From: Mucilaginibacter dorajii
GTDB lineage: Bacteria; Bacteroidota; Bacteroidia; Sphingobacteriales; Sphingobacteriaceae
Direction of reading: 5' to 3'
Length of the DNA: 64,000 nucleotides
Assembly: GCF_024808255.1 (NCBI RefSeq)
Contig: NZ_JANTYS010000011.1
Coordinates: 124,001 to 188,000 of the forward strand
Shown here: piece by piece, positions 27,015 to 36,556 of the stretch
Layout: every line of letters begins with the position of its first letter
How positions within the stretch are numbered: the stretch's first letter is position 1
Notes under the pieces: model-generated
The model's database searches: none
What the model was told of the DNA's origin: nothing
The model's input: the letters and a program-made list of their open reading frames with translations, nothing else
Made by a program: the position numbers and the translations under genes

Positions 27015-28346
27015 CTAAACCGCGTCTGATAACGAACTAAACGTAAAGTCCCTGATCTTCATTGGCGGGATGAGATAGCTGCGGTAGCTCTCCACACTAA
27101 TGCTGCGCTCCTGCTTACCTAATGCTTCCAAATTGTTAAGCATAATTACCGGGCTTTCATTGAAGCGGAAGTTTTTGACCGGGAATTTGATTTTTCCGTT
27201 TTCGATATAAAAAGTACCATCACGGGTAAGCCCGGTTAACAGCAACGATTGCGGGTCAACCATGCGGATGTACCACAGGCGGGAAACCAAAATACCGCGC
27301 TCTGTACTTTTAATCAGGTCTTCTAAACTGGCGTCACCACCATCCATAATGATATTGCCGGGGCCAGGCAATGGTTTAACACCTTTTTTATCAGCCCAAT
27401 AACGGCTGTAGCTTAAGTTTTTCACCACACCTTTATCAATCCACATTGTTTTTTCACGCGAAAGCCCTTCGCCAGTCCAGGTTGATGAAGGCAAGTCTGG
27501 ATTAAAAGGATCAGAGTAGATATTTACTTTTGGGTCCATCAGCTGCTCGCCTAAGCGGGTTCCTCCACCCTTTTTGCTCAAAAAGCTGCGTCCTTCTTCG
27601 GCACTGCGTGCATCAAAGCGGAACATATTTTCGAGCATATATGTTGCCGCAACGGGTTCTAAAATTACCGTATACTTACCTGGTTCAATGGCCTTTGCCC
27701 CGGATGAGCTTATGCATTTGCCGGCAGCGACTTTGGTAGCGGCAAAAGTGTCCATTTTATTAACATCGGTAAACCCTCTGGCGGCATAGCCTGAAGCTGT
27801 ACCTTCCTGGTTACGCGTGGTTACCGAAAAGGTAAGATCGCTGCCTTTATTATAAGCAAACAGCCCTTTTGAATTGATCACCGAATTGAAACTGGTTGAA
27901 TTTTCAAGAAAACCTGCCGCGGTAAGTTTAGCCTCTTTAGTAACCGATAAACTTTTAGCTACCATATCGGCACGGCTATCGGGCGTCATGGCTGCGGTAT
28001 TGGCGTTGTAGGTAATAGAATCTGGAAAGTTTTGCGGACCTAACAGCGGCATATATTCGGGGTTGGCGGGTGCCAGCTGGGCTAACTCTTCAGAACGGCG
28101 CACAACACGCTCCAGGGCGGCGTCATCAAACTCATCAATAGTAGCGGTTCCGGCTTTTTTTCCAAAAACCGACATTACCGCTAAACTCATGGTGCTGATA
28201 TCGCCAGCTGTTGAAACGGCATTCAGCGCGTAACGGATATTTCCACCTTCGCTGCCGCTTAAAGTAACCTCACATTCTTCGGCTTTTGAAAAGGCTAATA
28301 CCTTTTTTAATAAAGCCTGTGCTTCTTCTTTATTTAATATTGGCAT
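27015..28346 (-). CDS. tldE: TldE/PmbA-family protein, copy 1
   Basis: A 443-residue TldE (PmbA) homologue, the partner of TldD in a heterodimeric zinc protease that degrades unfolded or ribosomally made peptides in E. coli (microcin B17 maturation, CcdA turnover). As expected for TldE it has no HExxxH motif. Visible family features are the N-terminal ECEVTLSGSEGGNIRYALN, and the C-terminal VSRLWYIRMVDPQSLLLTGL and TRDGTFYIENGKIKFPVKN. It starts 7 bases after tldD, indicating translational coupling, and is the last gene of the moxR operon. A second tldD-tldE pair is at 40247-43225. No export signal is visible on this subunit, although its TldD partner has a Tat-like N-terminus. Confidence 0.92.
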   Translation of the reverse strand: MPILNKEEAQALLKKVLAFSKAEECEVTLSGSEGGNIRYALNAVSTAGDISTMSLAVMSVFGKKAGTATIDEFDDAALERVVRRSEELAQLAPANPEYMPLLGPQNFPDSITYNANTAAMTPDSRADMVAKSLSVTKEAKLTAAGFLENSTSFNSVINSKGLFAYNKGSDLTFSVTTRNQEGTASGYAARGFTDVNKMDTFAATKVAAGKCISSSGAKAIEPGKYTVILEPVAATYMLENMFRFDARSAEEGRSFLSKKGGGTRLGEQLMDPKVNIYSDPFNPDLPSSTWTGEGLSREKTMWIDKGVVKNLSYSRYWADKKGVKPLPGPGNIIMDGGDASLEDLIKSTERGILVSRLWYIRMVDPQSLLLTGLTRDGTFYIENGKIKFPVKNFRFNESPVIMLNNLEALGKQERSISVESYRSYLIPPMKIRDFTFSSLSDAV

Positions 28347-28353
28347 AATTCAA

Positions 28354-29991
28354 TTATCCGATCTTTCTTTTAGTGTTGATTACATTTACTCCTTTAAACA
28401 ACGCGGTAGACGCGCCGTGCGATACCGCGCTTGATTGCGAAGGCTGACCTTTACCATCATTAAACGCGCCCCCTAAACGATAATCGCGCTCGTCGCAAAC
28501 CTTGGCGCATGAGTTCCAAAACTCCTGCGTGTTGGCCTGGTAAGCCACATCGTTAAGCATTCCGGCTATTTTACCTTCTTTGATCTCGTAAAAAAGCTGA
28601 CCGCCAAACTGGAAGTTGTAGCGTTGCTGGTCGATAGAGAATGAGCCATCACCAATGATATAAACACCTTTTTCTACATTTTTGATCATCTCATCAACGC
28701 TTAAAGGATTTTTGCCCGGCTGTAAAGAAACATTTGGCATCCGTTGGAATTGTACGTCCTGCCAGCTTTGTGAGTAGCAACAGCCCTGTGATTCATTTAA
28801 GCCGATAATATGCGCCTGATCACGAATGGCCTGGTAGTTAACCAACACGCCATTTTTAATGATATCCCATTTTTTACATTGAACTCCTTCGTCGTCATAA
28901 CCTACCGCGCCTAATGAACCAACCTGGGTTTTATCGCCAACAATATTTACAGCATCGCTGCCGAATTTAAAGTTGCCCGATTTCCATTTATCTAAGGTAA
29001 GGAAACTGGTACCTGCAAAGTTGGCCTCGTAACCCAATACACGGTCCAACTCTGTTGGGTGACCAACGGACTCGTGGATGGTTAACCAAAGGTGCGATGG
29101 ATCTAATACCAAATCGTATTTACCCGGCTCAACAGATTTTGCTTTTAGCTTATCTCCTGCTTGTTGGGTAGCAAACTTGATGTCCTCCAACATATCATAA
29201 CGTTTTTTGTAGCGTGGCGTTACGCCTAAAACCTTTTCGGTAGCCAAAGGATCAAGATATTCATACCCCATACCAACCGGCGAGCTTAATGATCTGCGGG
29301 TTTCAAATGAACCAGCTGTAGGATCAATTTTGGTAACTGTAAAGCTTGGGTACAAACGGTGTACGTCCTGATCGATGTAGGAACCATCTGTTGAGGCAAA
29401 ATATTTTTGCTCGTTAACTGCAAACATAATAGAATTAACAAAGTTGGCACCACCTGCCATGGCAATACCATTGGCATTAAGCAATAGGTCTACCTTTTCT
29501 TTAATGGGCACTTCAAAGGCATTTTTAGTTAGCGGTGTTTTCCAACTCACCTCGCCATATCCTTTTTGAGGGGCAAGCTGTACAGGCGCGCCGCCAATTT
29601 TAGCGTTGGCTTTGGCAACAGCAACCGCTTTTAGCGCGGTTTTGGCCATGCCCTCCTTGGTTACATCATTTGTAGCCGCAAAGCCCCAGCAACCATTAGC
29701 AATAACGCGGATCCCAATTCCGTACGATTCGGTGTTGGCCACGTTAAGCACCTTGTTTTCGCGGGTAACCACAAACTGGTTAAGGTAACGGCCTATCCGC
29801 ACATCGGCATAGCTTGCACCGTTTGATTTGGCTGTGTTTAAAGCAACATCGGCCAGTTCCTTTTTGATCTTTGCATCAACGCCTTCCAGCGCCTGTAAAG
29901 GATCGATCGTTTTAGCAAGTGCGTTCATGCCGGGCAGCATCATAGCGCCCGCGCCCATACCTGTTAAATAAATAAAGTCGCGTCTTCTCAA
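28354..29991 (-). CDS. tldD: TldD-family zinc metalloprotease with Tat-like N-terminus, copy 1
   Basis: A 545-residue TldD. The zinc-binding HExxxH is H306-E307-S-V-G-H311 in TIHESVGHPTELDR. A conserved GCCYSQSWQDVQFQRMPN segment and a C-terminal cysteine region (NSCAKVCDERDYRLGG) follow. The N-terminus MRRRDFIYLTGMGAGAMMLPG fits a twin-arginine signal (RRxF with a following hydrophobic stretch); the classic E. coli enzyme has no such signal. It forms a pair with the tldE 7 bases downstream and follows a 594-residue membrane-protein gene by 32 bases. The second copy at 40247 is very similar and has RK in place of RR. Export of this enzyme is inferred, not shown. Confidence 0.93.
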   Translation of the reverse strand: MRRRDFIYLTGMGAGAMMLPGMNALAKTIDPLQALEGVDAKIKKELADVALNTAKSNGASYADVRIGRYLNQFVVTRENKVLNVANTESYGIGIRVIANGCWGFAATNDVTKEGMAKTALKAVAVAKANAKIGGAPVQLAPQKGYGEVSWKTPLTKNAFEVPIKEKVDLLLNANGIAMAGGANFVNSIMFAVNEQKYFASTDGSYIDQDVHRLYPSFTVTKIDPTAGSFETRRSLSSPVGMGYEYLDPLATEKVLGVTPRYKKRYDMLEDIKFATQQAGDKLKAKSVEPGKYDLVLDPSHLWLTIHESVGHPTELDRVLGYEANFAGTSFLTLDKWKSGNFKFGSDAVNIVGDKTQVGSLGAVGYDDEGVQCKKWDIIKNGVLVNYQAIRDQAHIIGLNESQGCCYSQSWQDVQFQRMPNVSLQPGKNPLSVDEMIKNVEKGVYIIGDGSFSIDQQRYNFQFGGQLFYEIKEGKIAGMLNDVAYQANTQEFWNSCAKVCDERDYRLGGAFNDGKGQPSQSSAVSHGASTALFKGVNVINTKRKIG

Positions 29992-30023
29992 AGTATATTC
30001 CTCCTTTTAGTACTTATTTGTGC

Positions 30024-31808
30024 CTACAGAAATTTAGCCTCCACCCACAGAAACACACAGGCTATTAATAGCAAAACATAAAAATAAATTTTACTTACAG
30101 CAATCGTAGCTTTTTCATGTATCTGTTTTGTTACAAGGCTGTTTAAATGATTGGTTTCGATGTAATTCCTGGTGTCCAACTGCCTGTTTGCTGCACGGAT
30201 GCCGCTCCACTCGTTATCCTTATAAACATAAAACCAATTTACCAATCCACCTGCCTGCTGCACAGACTGCCAACCTGCTGCCCCGGGCCAATAATTAACT
30301 TCCCATTCAAAGGGCAATAAGCTATGTTGCGCTGACGCTATTGAAACATCGTTGATTTTTACGTTTAATGGGGCTACAGCGTTTTGTAACAGTAATTGCA
30401 GAGGTTTTGACATAGTTGGAATTGCCGATAGCGTATTCCAGTTTTCTGTCACCGGTAACCTGCGCGCTGCTTTGCCAATTAATAACGACCATAAATTGGT
30501 ATAATCATTTTTATCGCCATTAAGCATCCAACTGAACGTGTTGTTTAGCGGCGTAAATACCAGTTTCCCACTTCCGGCCAACGCTGTAGCTGCAAAAACA
30601 TGCGCACGCTCATCGGTTACCAGGCTTTGTGTATTACCCCCGCTTTTTATATAAACCAGGCCAGCGTTAAATTTATCGGTTTTGGCCAGTTCACCCTGAA
30701 GAAGCAGCGGAACAGGGAGCGGCTCTTTTAGGGCCAATCTATCGGTTGGGAAATCACGCTGCAGCCAGGAGGTTGAATGCGTGGTAGTATCCCCTTTAAT
30801 GATAATGCCTAATCCTTTTTGTGTTACTTCCTGTTGCAGGGCCGATGCCTCGCCCCCATTTAGAGTTTTCAAAACGGCCAGATCGCCAATTAATACGTCA
30901 AATTTTGCCAATGTGGCCTGTGAGAGGTGATCTATAGGAAATTGATCAAGGTTGATGAACTCCTTATTGAATTTATCTTTACTGATAGCCGAGCGTACTG
31001 CCACTGCATAACCGCTTTGGGATAGCCAGTTTTTTAAAAACCGGCTTTCAAAATCGGGCGATGCCGTAAGCATCAACACCTTTAAAAGTTTAACAGGTTC
31101 AATTTGTACCGGCAGATCTTCCTTTTCAATGGTATCTGTGCCAACTATGGCTAAGAGGTTAAAAACATTTTTGCCCGTGTTTTTAGGAATGGTGGTTAAT
31201 TGAAAGGGATTATCACCATCCGCGTTGCTCATTACTGAATCAAGCCCGGTACTTAAACCTTTCAATACCAGTTTTACTTTTTTTGCTGATGCGTTTTTGA
31301 AGTTGCCCTGTATGGTCAATGGTTCGCCTGCTTTAAGCTTTTGCGCCCAGGCGGCGGCCGTAATACCTTGTTTAACAGAAGCAGGATAAAAAACTATAGG
31401 TAAGCCATTTAACTGCTGCAATTCTTCTTTATCCAACCCATCACCTAAAATACGCAATCGGGTAACAGTTGAATCGGCCACGATTTGATCAAGGCTGCTT
31501 AACAAAACAGCTTTTGCATTTTCCTTTTTTATTTTTTCATCTAAAGTGAATGTTTTGACTGTAGCATATTGCTTTAGGCTATCTGTGTTATATCCCTGTG
31601 TTAGCAATATAACCTCGTTCTTATCCTGTTTAACAATATCCCTTTGATAAGTTAACGGCAGGGCGACGCAAGCCAATGCCAGTACAGCCAGCAAAGCGGC
31701 AATCATGCGTAATACTAAACGCGATTTATTGACGCGCGCATACTCCTTCCAAACCGCAAATGCTGCCAGTAAAATGCAAACTATCATAACAATGCTATTC
31801 CAGTTCAT
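30024..31808 (-). CDS. Membrane protein of the MoxR/BatA operon
   Basis: A 594-residue protein with two N-terminal membrane spans (about 4-20 and 34-51), a long soluble region and a C-terminal span (about 573-590, YFYVLLLIACVFLWVEAKFL). The soluble part contains segments such as KLVLKGLSTGLDSV and LLKVLMLTASPDFESRFLKNW, the latter with the flavodoxin- or amidotransferase-like beta-alpha pattern seen in BatA-type and VWA operon partners. I do not know an exact family name. It lies 6 bases after the DUF4175-like gene, so the two are likely co-translated, and 32 bases before tldD. It probably helps form a membrane platform with the DUF58 and BatA-like proteins. Confidence 0.8.
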   Translation of the reverse strand: MNWNSIVMIVCILLAAFAVWKEYARVNKSRLVLRMIAALLAVLALACVALPLTYQRDIVKQDKNEVILLTQGYNTDSLKQYATVKTFTLDEKIKKENAKAVLLSSLDQIVADSTVTRLRILGDGLDKEELQQLNGLPIVFYPASVKQGITAAAWAQKLKAGEPLTIQGNFKNASAKKVKLVLKGLSTGLDSVMSNADGDNPFQLTTIPKNTGKNVFNLLAIVGTDTIEKEDLPVQIEPVKLLKVLMLTASPDFESRFLKNWLSQSGYAVAVRSAISKDKFNKEFINLDQFPIDHLSQATLAKFDVLIGDLAVLKTLNGGEASALQQEVTQKGLGIIIKGDTTTHSTSWLQRDFPTDRLALKEPLPVPLLLQGELAKTDKFNAGLVYIKSGGNTQSLVTDERAHVFAATALAGSGKLVFTPLNNTFSWMLNGDKNDYTNLWSLLIGKAARRLPVTENWNTLSAIPTMSKPLQLLLQNAVAPLNVKINDVSIASAQHSLLPFEWEVNYWPGAAGWQSVQQAGGLVNWFYVYKDNEWSGIRAANRQLDTRNYIETNHLNSLVTKQIHEKATIAVSKIYFYVLLLIACVFLWVEAKFL

Positions 31809-31814
31809 TTGCTG

Positions 31815-33932
31815 TTAGTTAACGGTTTTAAGGTTTTTATAATAATCGCGCGATAAGCCCAGATCTGTAGGCGCAACGCCGGCGGCAGGTGTTTTAATCG
31901 CATTGATCAATGTTTTTTGAATCGCTTTTTCGACCAAGGCGACGTCAGTTACATTAACTCCTTTTTGATTCGACAAGATTCTGCGCATGGCACTCAAAGC
32001 AGGCAAATAGGCTCCCGGCTGCGCAGATGCCTTTAAGCTAAGTTGCTGACTGGCTAAGGCTAACACATGTTTATCTGCATCATTTATTTGTCCTCTGGTT
32101 TTTAATTGCTCTAATACGATTACCGCCTTTTTCAGGTTTTCAAACTGATCCGTACCTGGTTTAATATCCTGTTTAAACAAAGGCTGATCTATTTTTGAGA
32201 GATCGCCACTTAACCGTTTCTCCATTTTTAAAGCCGGTGGATTATAAGCCGTTTTAGCCACGTAAACCCTTGATTTTTGTTGCAGATCTTTTAGTAAACG
32301 CAAGGCCTTGTACTCAAATGGCAAAGCATTCTGGGGTTTATATAGCCGCAATTGCAGTTCGGCTTTCCACATTTCGGTAAGAGTGGCTTTGAGTTGTTTT
32401 TTTAATTCGGGGTCAAAAAATTGAGCATCTTCGGCATTGTCATGCTTATCGGTATACTTATCCAATACCACGGCTGCGTTGCCATAATTTTTGATGTCAC
32501 CTACCGGATCGTTTTTATCATCGGCAGGATTAATGTCCGATTCTGATTCTTCGCCTAAAAACTTACCATAACGCAGGCGCAGCAACTTTTGATCAATACC
32601 AAGGTCGTTACTCCGGTTATTAAATTGCTCTACGCTGATGCTGTCTTTATCCTTCAATAAATGTTCGGTATCTACGATGATCTGCCGCTCGCTTCTGAAA
32701 AATTCGGGCTTTTGGTTTACGCCGGTCAACATGCCATCCATGCTCAATAGCTGCGCGGTATCCTGTATGGTAACCGTGTATACATCTGTTCGGCTTTGTT
32801 GTTGATGGGTATCAGTAGCCTGCACATAAAAATAAAGCTCATCGCCCGGCTCCATCTTTAAATCGGGCAGGTTGATTAGCTTTTGCAAATCGTATTGTGG
32901 ATGATGACCGACAAAGGAACTTGAAAAATTCAGCTTATACTCTTTAAATTTCACAGCCTCCCCACTTCCTTTGGCAACTGTAGCAAAGATCAATGCGCTA
33001 CTTACGCCATAATCATCATTAATAGCTGTATTGATATTTATTTTTTGCGCCTCGCCCGCATCTATATACGTATATTGTTTTGGGGTTTTGATTCGGACAA
33101 CCGGCGGCTGATCTGTAATTACCTGTACCTGGTATAAATCGGATAGCTTGCCATCTACATTTACCTGGTAAAACCCCGGTTTGCTGATCACTTTATTAAC
33201 CTGCCATTGTGTATTATCAGTATTTTTAAGTTTGATAACCTCTTTATCGTTAAATAGCAAGAATATCTGCTTAACGGCTATATTGGTAGTGATATGCCAG
33301 GTTACGGTAGCGCCATCCTCTACATTTAAGATGAATTTATCCTGTTGCCGTGTTGCTTTGCCAGTGTATAATGGTGGCGCAACGTGTACGTTAACAGCAG
33401 AAATTTGCGGTAAGATCTTTTCCGGAACAGCTGTTTTTTCTGCAGATAATCTCTTACCATCTGTATAATGAACTTGTTTGGATACGCTGCCAGCTAACCA
33501 ACTTACTGCTAAAGCTATTGCAAGTAACAGCAGCGCCAGTTTTATTCTTTTGAAAAAGGCTTTATGAGGTAGTGGGATCTCCTGTAATTCAGCTTCAACT
33601 TTTTGCAATTGTAAGGTTTCGAGCAGGTTTAATTCTGCCGCAGGTTTTAAAGTGAGCGTGCTGCTTTCTTCAAGTTGCGGATATTGGCGGTTTAGGAAGT
33701 TGGCTATCGAAGTGTTACTTATAGCCCAGGTCTTATAAATAAACACAAAAACTAACAAGCTTGCCATAAACACTGGTACTGCCCAAAGTAAGGCGATATG
33801 CAGACTGTAGTTTACTATCGTGATAATGACAATAGAGAACGCAGCCGCAAAAAGCACATCGGCAATTAGCTGATATACGATGTACGTTTTGCGTATCGCG
33901 CTGATCTTATGTATCCCTGTTTGCTCAGCCAT
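31815..33932 (-). CDS. DUF4175-like membrane protein
   Basis: A 705-residue protein with two membrane spans near residues 16-70, a third near 131-147 (LALLLLAIALAVSWLAGS), then a large extracytoplasmic region with immunoglobulin-like stretches (PPVVRIKTPKQYTYIDAGEA, DELYFYVQATDTHQQQS). Coiled or helical segments dominate the C-terminal half. DUF4175-type proteins sit in MoxR-DUF58-VWA operons across Bacteroidota; their biochemical function is unknown. The start codon overlaps the BatA-like stop by 8 bases, which supports coupling. The family call rests on position and layout and is less firm than for its neighbours. Confidence 0.75.
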   Translation of the reverse strand: MAEQTGIHKISAIRKTYIVYQLIADVLFAAAFSIVIITIVNYSLHIALLWAVPVFMASLLVFVFIYKTWAISNTSIANFLNRQYPQLEESSTLTLKPAAELNLLETLQLQKVEAELQEIPLPHKAFFKRIKLALLLLAIALAVSWLAGSVSKQVHYTDGKRLSAEKTAVPEKILPQISAVNVHVAPPLYTGKATRQQDKFILNVEDGATVTWHITTNIAVKQIFLLFNDKEVIKLKNTDNTQWQVNKVISKPGFYQVNVDGKLSDLYQVQVITDQPPVVRIKTPKQYTYIDAGEAQKININTAINDDYGVSSALIFATVAKGSGEAVKFKEYKLNFSSSFVGHHPQYDLQKLINLPDLKMEPGDELYFYVQATDTHQQQSRTDVYTVTIQDTAQLLSMDGMLTGVNQKPEFFRSERQIIVDTEHLLKDKDSISVEQFNNRSNDLGIDQKLLRLRYGKFLGEESESDINPADDKNDPVGDIKNYGNAAVVLDKYTDKHDNAEDAQFFDPELKKQLKATLTEMWKAELQLRLYKPQNALPFEYKALRLLKDLQQKSRVYVAKTAYNPPALKMEKRLSGDLSKIDQPLFKQDIKPGTDQFENLKKAVIVLEQLKTRGQINDADKHVLALASQQLSLKASAQPGAYLPALSAMRRILSNQKGVNVTDVALVEKAIQKTLINAIKTPAAGVAPTDLGLSRDYYKNLKTVN

Positions 33933-35436
33933 GCTTTACTAAAGGTTTATTTTTATGAACCAGCCATCGTTCTATCAAGAACACAACAACCAATATCAGC
34001 CAGAAATAATGCGCCAGATCGGTTTGTTCAATTACCTTACTACTGCTATTATTATGTGCTGACGAAATTATATTTGGCATTAGTTGCCTATGATCAATAG
34101 TGTCTCTGTTGCTAATTATAATCCATTTATTATCAGAATTATATAAAATTAAATTCAATAATAACTTAGGAAAATTATCGCTCCAAACCAGGTCGTTCCA
34201 GGTGGGATTGAAGTGCGAATAGAAATGATATGAAGTTGATTCTTTAGTTAAAACCGGGTTGCCAAAACCATCAACCCAAAGCGGGGTTGCATTATCATTT
34301 GAACTGTTTTTGATGAGCTTATATAAAGCTATTGGTCGCTCCTGCCCGGCTATAGCATATGGCCCATCAGTTTTAATCCACGAGGTGGTATTGACTGCCA
34401 TTCCTGTCTTGTAGCTAAACATATGAACTCCCTTTTTTATGGGTTCAGTATCAACAGGCTTATCCGCCAACCAAAAGATCCAATCATACCCTCCCTGAAT
34501 TTGGCTTGAATCGGTATATAGTTTGGTGGTTATTTTACGCTGGCTAAAATTGCCTACTGCCGATAACGCCGCCTTCAGATAAGCGGCATCAGTATTATAC
34601 TTGTCAGTATAAATAGCTATTTTTAAAGTAGTTGTATCTATTTGTATTAACTTTTGCTTAGCATTTTTAAAACCGACAACCGGGTTGCCATGGTTGATAT
34701 CAACTGTAAACGGCGATTTAGGATCACCTTCGGATTGGATGATATAGTTGGTAAAATAAGTTCCGGATGGTTTGCTGTTACCTTCAATCACCTTAATAGA
34801 ATTCGTATTGGTAAACCAGGCACTTTGGATCCATTGGCTTACCGAATCGGCTGGTGTATAGGTTTGCCAGTGCAGGTTAAGTGATACCGATGGTTTGCTC
34901 CCGCTAAAATACCTGGATTGGTTTGGGCTGAACAGGTACACCGGGATATTTTCGGGTAGTGTTTTATTCAGCATCGATATCAAACTCCAATAATTTTTTA
35001 CTCCACGTTCATTTTTTAGTGAAGTATCTGTTAATGCCTTATTTAGTTCAAACTTTGAGAATTTTTGATCAAAAAAATGAAACTCATAGCCACTTTTTGA
35101 TAAAGAATCGATAACAGGTTTGAATTGATGGTAAGTTTCCGTTAAGTTATCTTTTGGGAGGAGTATCCAGCCTTTTGTAGCGCTTAAAGATTGGTACCGT
35201 TGCCATATTGGTGCCGCCAATAAAAAGGCCAGGACGATTAAAAAAAGACACCGAACCAAAAACAACAACACGTCGTTCAGCCTAAAACTACGACTGCTTT
35301 TTTGAGCGGCAGCGGTGATCAAAGCGATGCTGCCTACTTTTAAAGTTTTGCCCGGCTTTATATTCCACAGGTGTATAATTACCGGGATACTTACCGCGGC
35401 AATAGCAAACAACCATATGGGATTTAAAAACTGCAT
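33925..35436 (-). CDS. BatA-like membrane protein
   Basis: A 503-residue protein that begins with the BatA N-terminal motif MQFLNPIWLFAIAAVSIPVI followed by IHLWNIKPGKTLKVGSI, a two-helix membrane anchor. A second span follows near 55-75 (DVLLFLVRCLFLIVLAFLLA) and another at the C-terminus (HYFWLILVVVFLIERWLV). The soluble middle has no VWA MIDAS motif that I can see, unlike true BatA/BatB. It is the third gene of the moxR operon, 93 bases after the DUF58 gene; that gap contains a GC-rich hairpin immediately before this start codon. It is expected to be an inner-membrane partner of the MoxR ATPase. Confidence 0.85.
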   Translation of the reverse strand: MQFLNPIWLFAIAAVSIPVIIHLWNIKPGKTLKVGSIALITAAAQKSSRSFRLNDVLLFLVRCLFLIVLAFLLAAPIWQRYQSLSATKGWILLPKDNLTETYHQFKPVIDSLSKSGYEFHFFDQKFSKFELNKALTDTSLKNERGVKNYWSLISMLNKTLPENIPVYLFSPNQSRYFSGSKPSVSLNLHWQTYTPADSVSQWIQSAWFTNTNSIKVIEGNSKPSGTYFTNYIIQSEGDPKSPFTVDINHGNPVVGFKNAKQKLIQIDTTTLKIAIYTDKYNTDAAYLKAALSAVGNFSQRKITTKLYTDSSQIQGGYDWIFWLADKPVDTEPIKKGVHMFSYKTGMAVNTTSWIKTDGPYAIAGQERPIALYKLIKNSSNDNATPLWVDGFGNPVLTKESTSYHFYSHFNPTWNDLVWSDNFPKLLLNLILYNSDNKWIIISNRDTIDHRQLMPNIISSAHNNSSSKVIEQTDLAHYFWLILVVVFLIERWLVHKNKPLVKHG

Positions 35437-35449
35437 GCCCGTCCTAAAT

Positions 35450-35467
35450 CCTCCCCTGAAGGGGAGG
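35450..35467. repeat. GC-rich hairpin just before the BatA-like start
   Basis: CCTCCCC, TGAA, GGGGAGG is a perfect 7-bp GC stem 13 bases upstream of the minus-strand start at 35436. It is likely part of a dispersed palindrome family and may mask the translation start. Intra-operon location. Confidence 0.6.
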
Positions 35468-35529
35468 ACTTTTTATTTTGTTAATATATAAATGTCCGTA
35501 GCGAGGGGTTTTAAACCCATCACTATCTA

Positions 35530-36408
35530 TTAAAATTTACTTTTGTTGCGTTGAACCAAAAAGTCGCGTAAGGCTTCGTCTAAAGGTTGGGATGTGCTCA
35601 GCATCCGGTAATAGATATGTTTGCCTAATAACTGCATCCTGATATCCTCTAAATGAGCTTTAAGTTTTGCCTGGTATTCCGCGGCTTGTTGGACGTTCAC
35701 ATCCACCGTTTCACCTGTTTCCAGGTCCTCTAACGTGGAGTATCCACTAAAATCAAATTCAAGCTCATTTTTGCCCATCAGGTGAAATACTATTACTTCA
35801 TGTTTCAGGGCTGATAAGGAGTCAAGTAGTCTGCTGATCTCCCCTGCCGACTGGTACATGTCTGTAATAAACACTAATAATTCCTTACGGCCATCCCCGG
35901 CAAACAGTTCTTTATAATGGATGGGGTGCGTAAATGTGCCCGATGGTTTTACCTGCTGCAAATGGTATAACAAGCGCTGCAAATGCTGAGGATCAGGTTT
36001 GGAAGCCAGCGAAAACAAGCCCCCATCCTCTAAAACATATAAACCAACCGAATCGCCCTGCAAGTTTGATAGCCACGCTAACGAGGCAGCCAGGAAGCGG
36101 GCATAATCTATCTTTTTAATGCCGTTATCATCATGGTTCATGGATGCGCTGGCATCCACCAAAAACCTTACAGAAATACTCGTTTCAACCTCCGATTCGC
36201 GGATATAGTATCTATCGCTCCGGGCAAACATGCGCCAATCCAGCCATCTTAAATCGTCACCCGGCTGATAGCTGCGATACTGGCTAAATTCCAATCCGGG
36301 CCCTTTTACTTTACTTTTGTTAAAGCCATTCATAAAGCCATCAATAACCGTTTTCGCCAGTAATGGCAAATCCTTAATGGTCATTAATACTTTAGGATCA
36401 AGCTGCAT
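35530..36408 (-). CDS. DUF58 domain protein (VWA-like)
   Basis: A 292-residue soluble protein. The DUF58 signature SYQPGDDLRWLDWRMFAR is at about 47-64, followed by a VWA-type metal-site motif DASASM at 85-90. DUF58 proteins work with MoxR ATPases and other VWA proteins in assembling or activating protein complexes, such as dehydrogenases or surface systems. It comes 148 bases after the moxR gene, in the same orientation; the gap holds a CATTGCGAGG palindromic element. No membrane segment is seen. Function in this organism is unknown beyond the family role. Confidence 0.92.
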   Translation of the reverse strand: MQLDPKVLMTIKDLPLLAKTVIDGFMNGFNKSKVKGPGLEFSQYRSYQPGDDLRWLDWRMFARSDRYYIRESEVETSISVRFLVDASASMNHDDNGIKKIDYARFLAASLAWLSNLQGDSVGLYVLEDGGLFSLASKPDPQHLQRLLYHLQQVKPSGTFTHPIHYKELFAGDGRKELLVFITDMYQSAGEISRLLDSLSALKHEVIVFHLMGKNELEFDFSGYSTLEDLETGETVDVNVQQAAEYQAKLKAHLEDIRMQLLGKHIYYRMLSTSQPLDEALRDFLVQRNKSKF

Positions 36409-36469
36409 GTATTTCGGAATTGGGATTTTCGATTTCGGATTTATTTTTTTTGCCGGTGTTTATTACCAC

Positions 36470-36551
36470 CGTCATTGCGAGGTACGAAGCAATCCCTAAC
36501 TATACAGAGCGAATCTGCAAATCGGGGATTGCTTCGTACCTCGCAATGACG
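36470..36551. repeat. CATTGCGAGG palindromic element, copy 2
   Basis: An 82-base element: the arm beginning CGTCATTGCGAGGTACGAAG pairs perfectly with the arm ending TACCTCGCAATGACG. The loop ACAGAGCGAATCTGCA matches that of copy 1 at 11639-11722. It is inserted between moxR and the DUF58 gene, 6 bases from the moxR stop, and could reduce expression of the downstream genes. Confidence 0.85.
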
Positions 36552-36556
36552 ATGAA

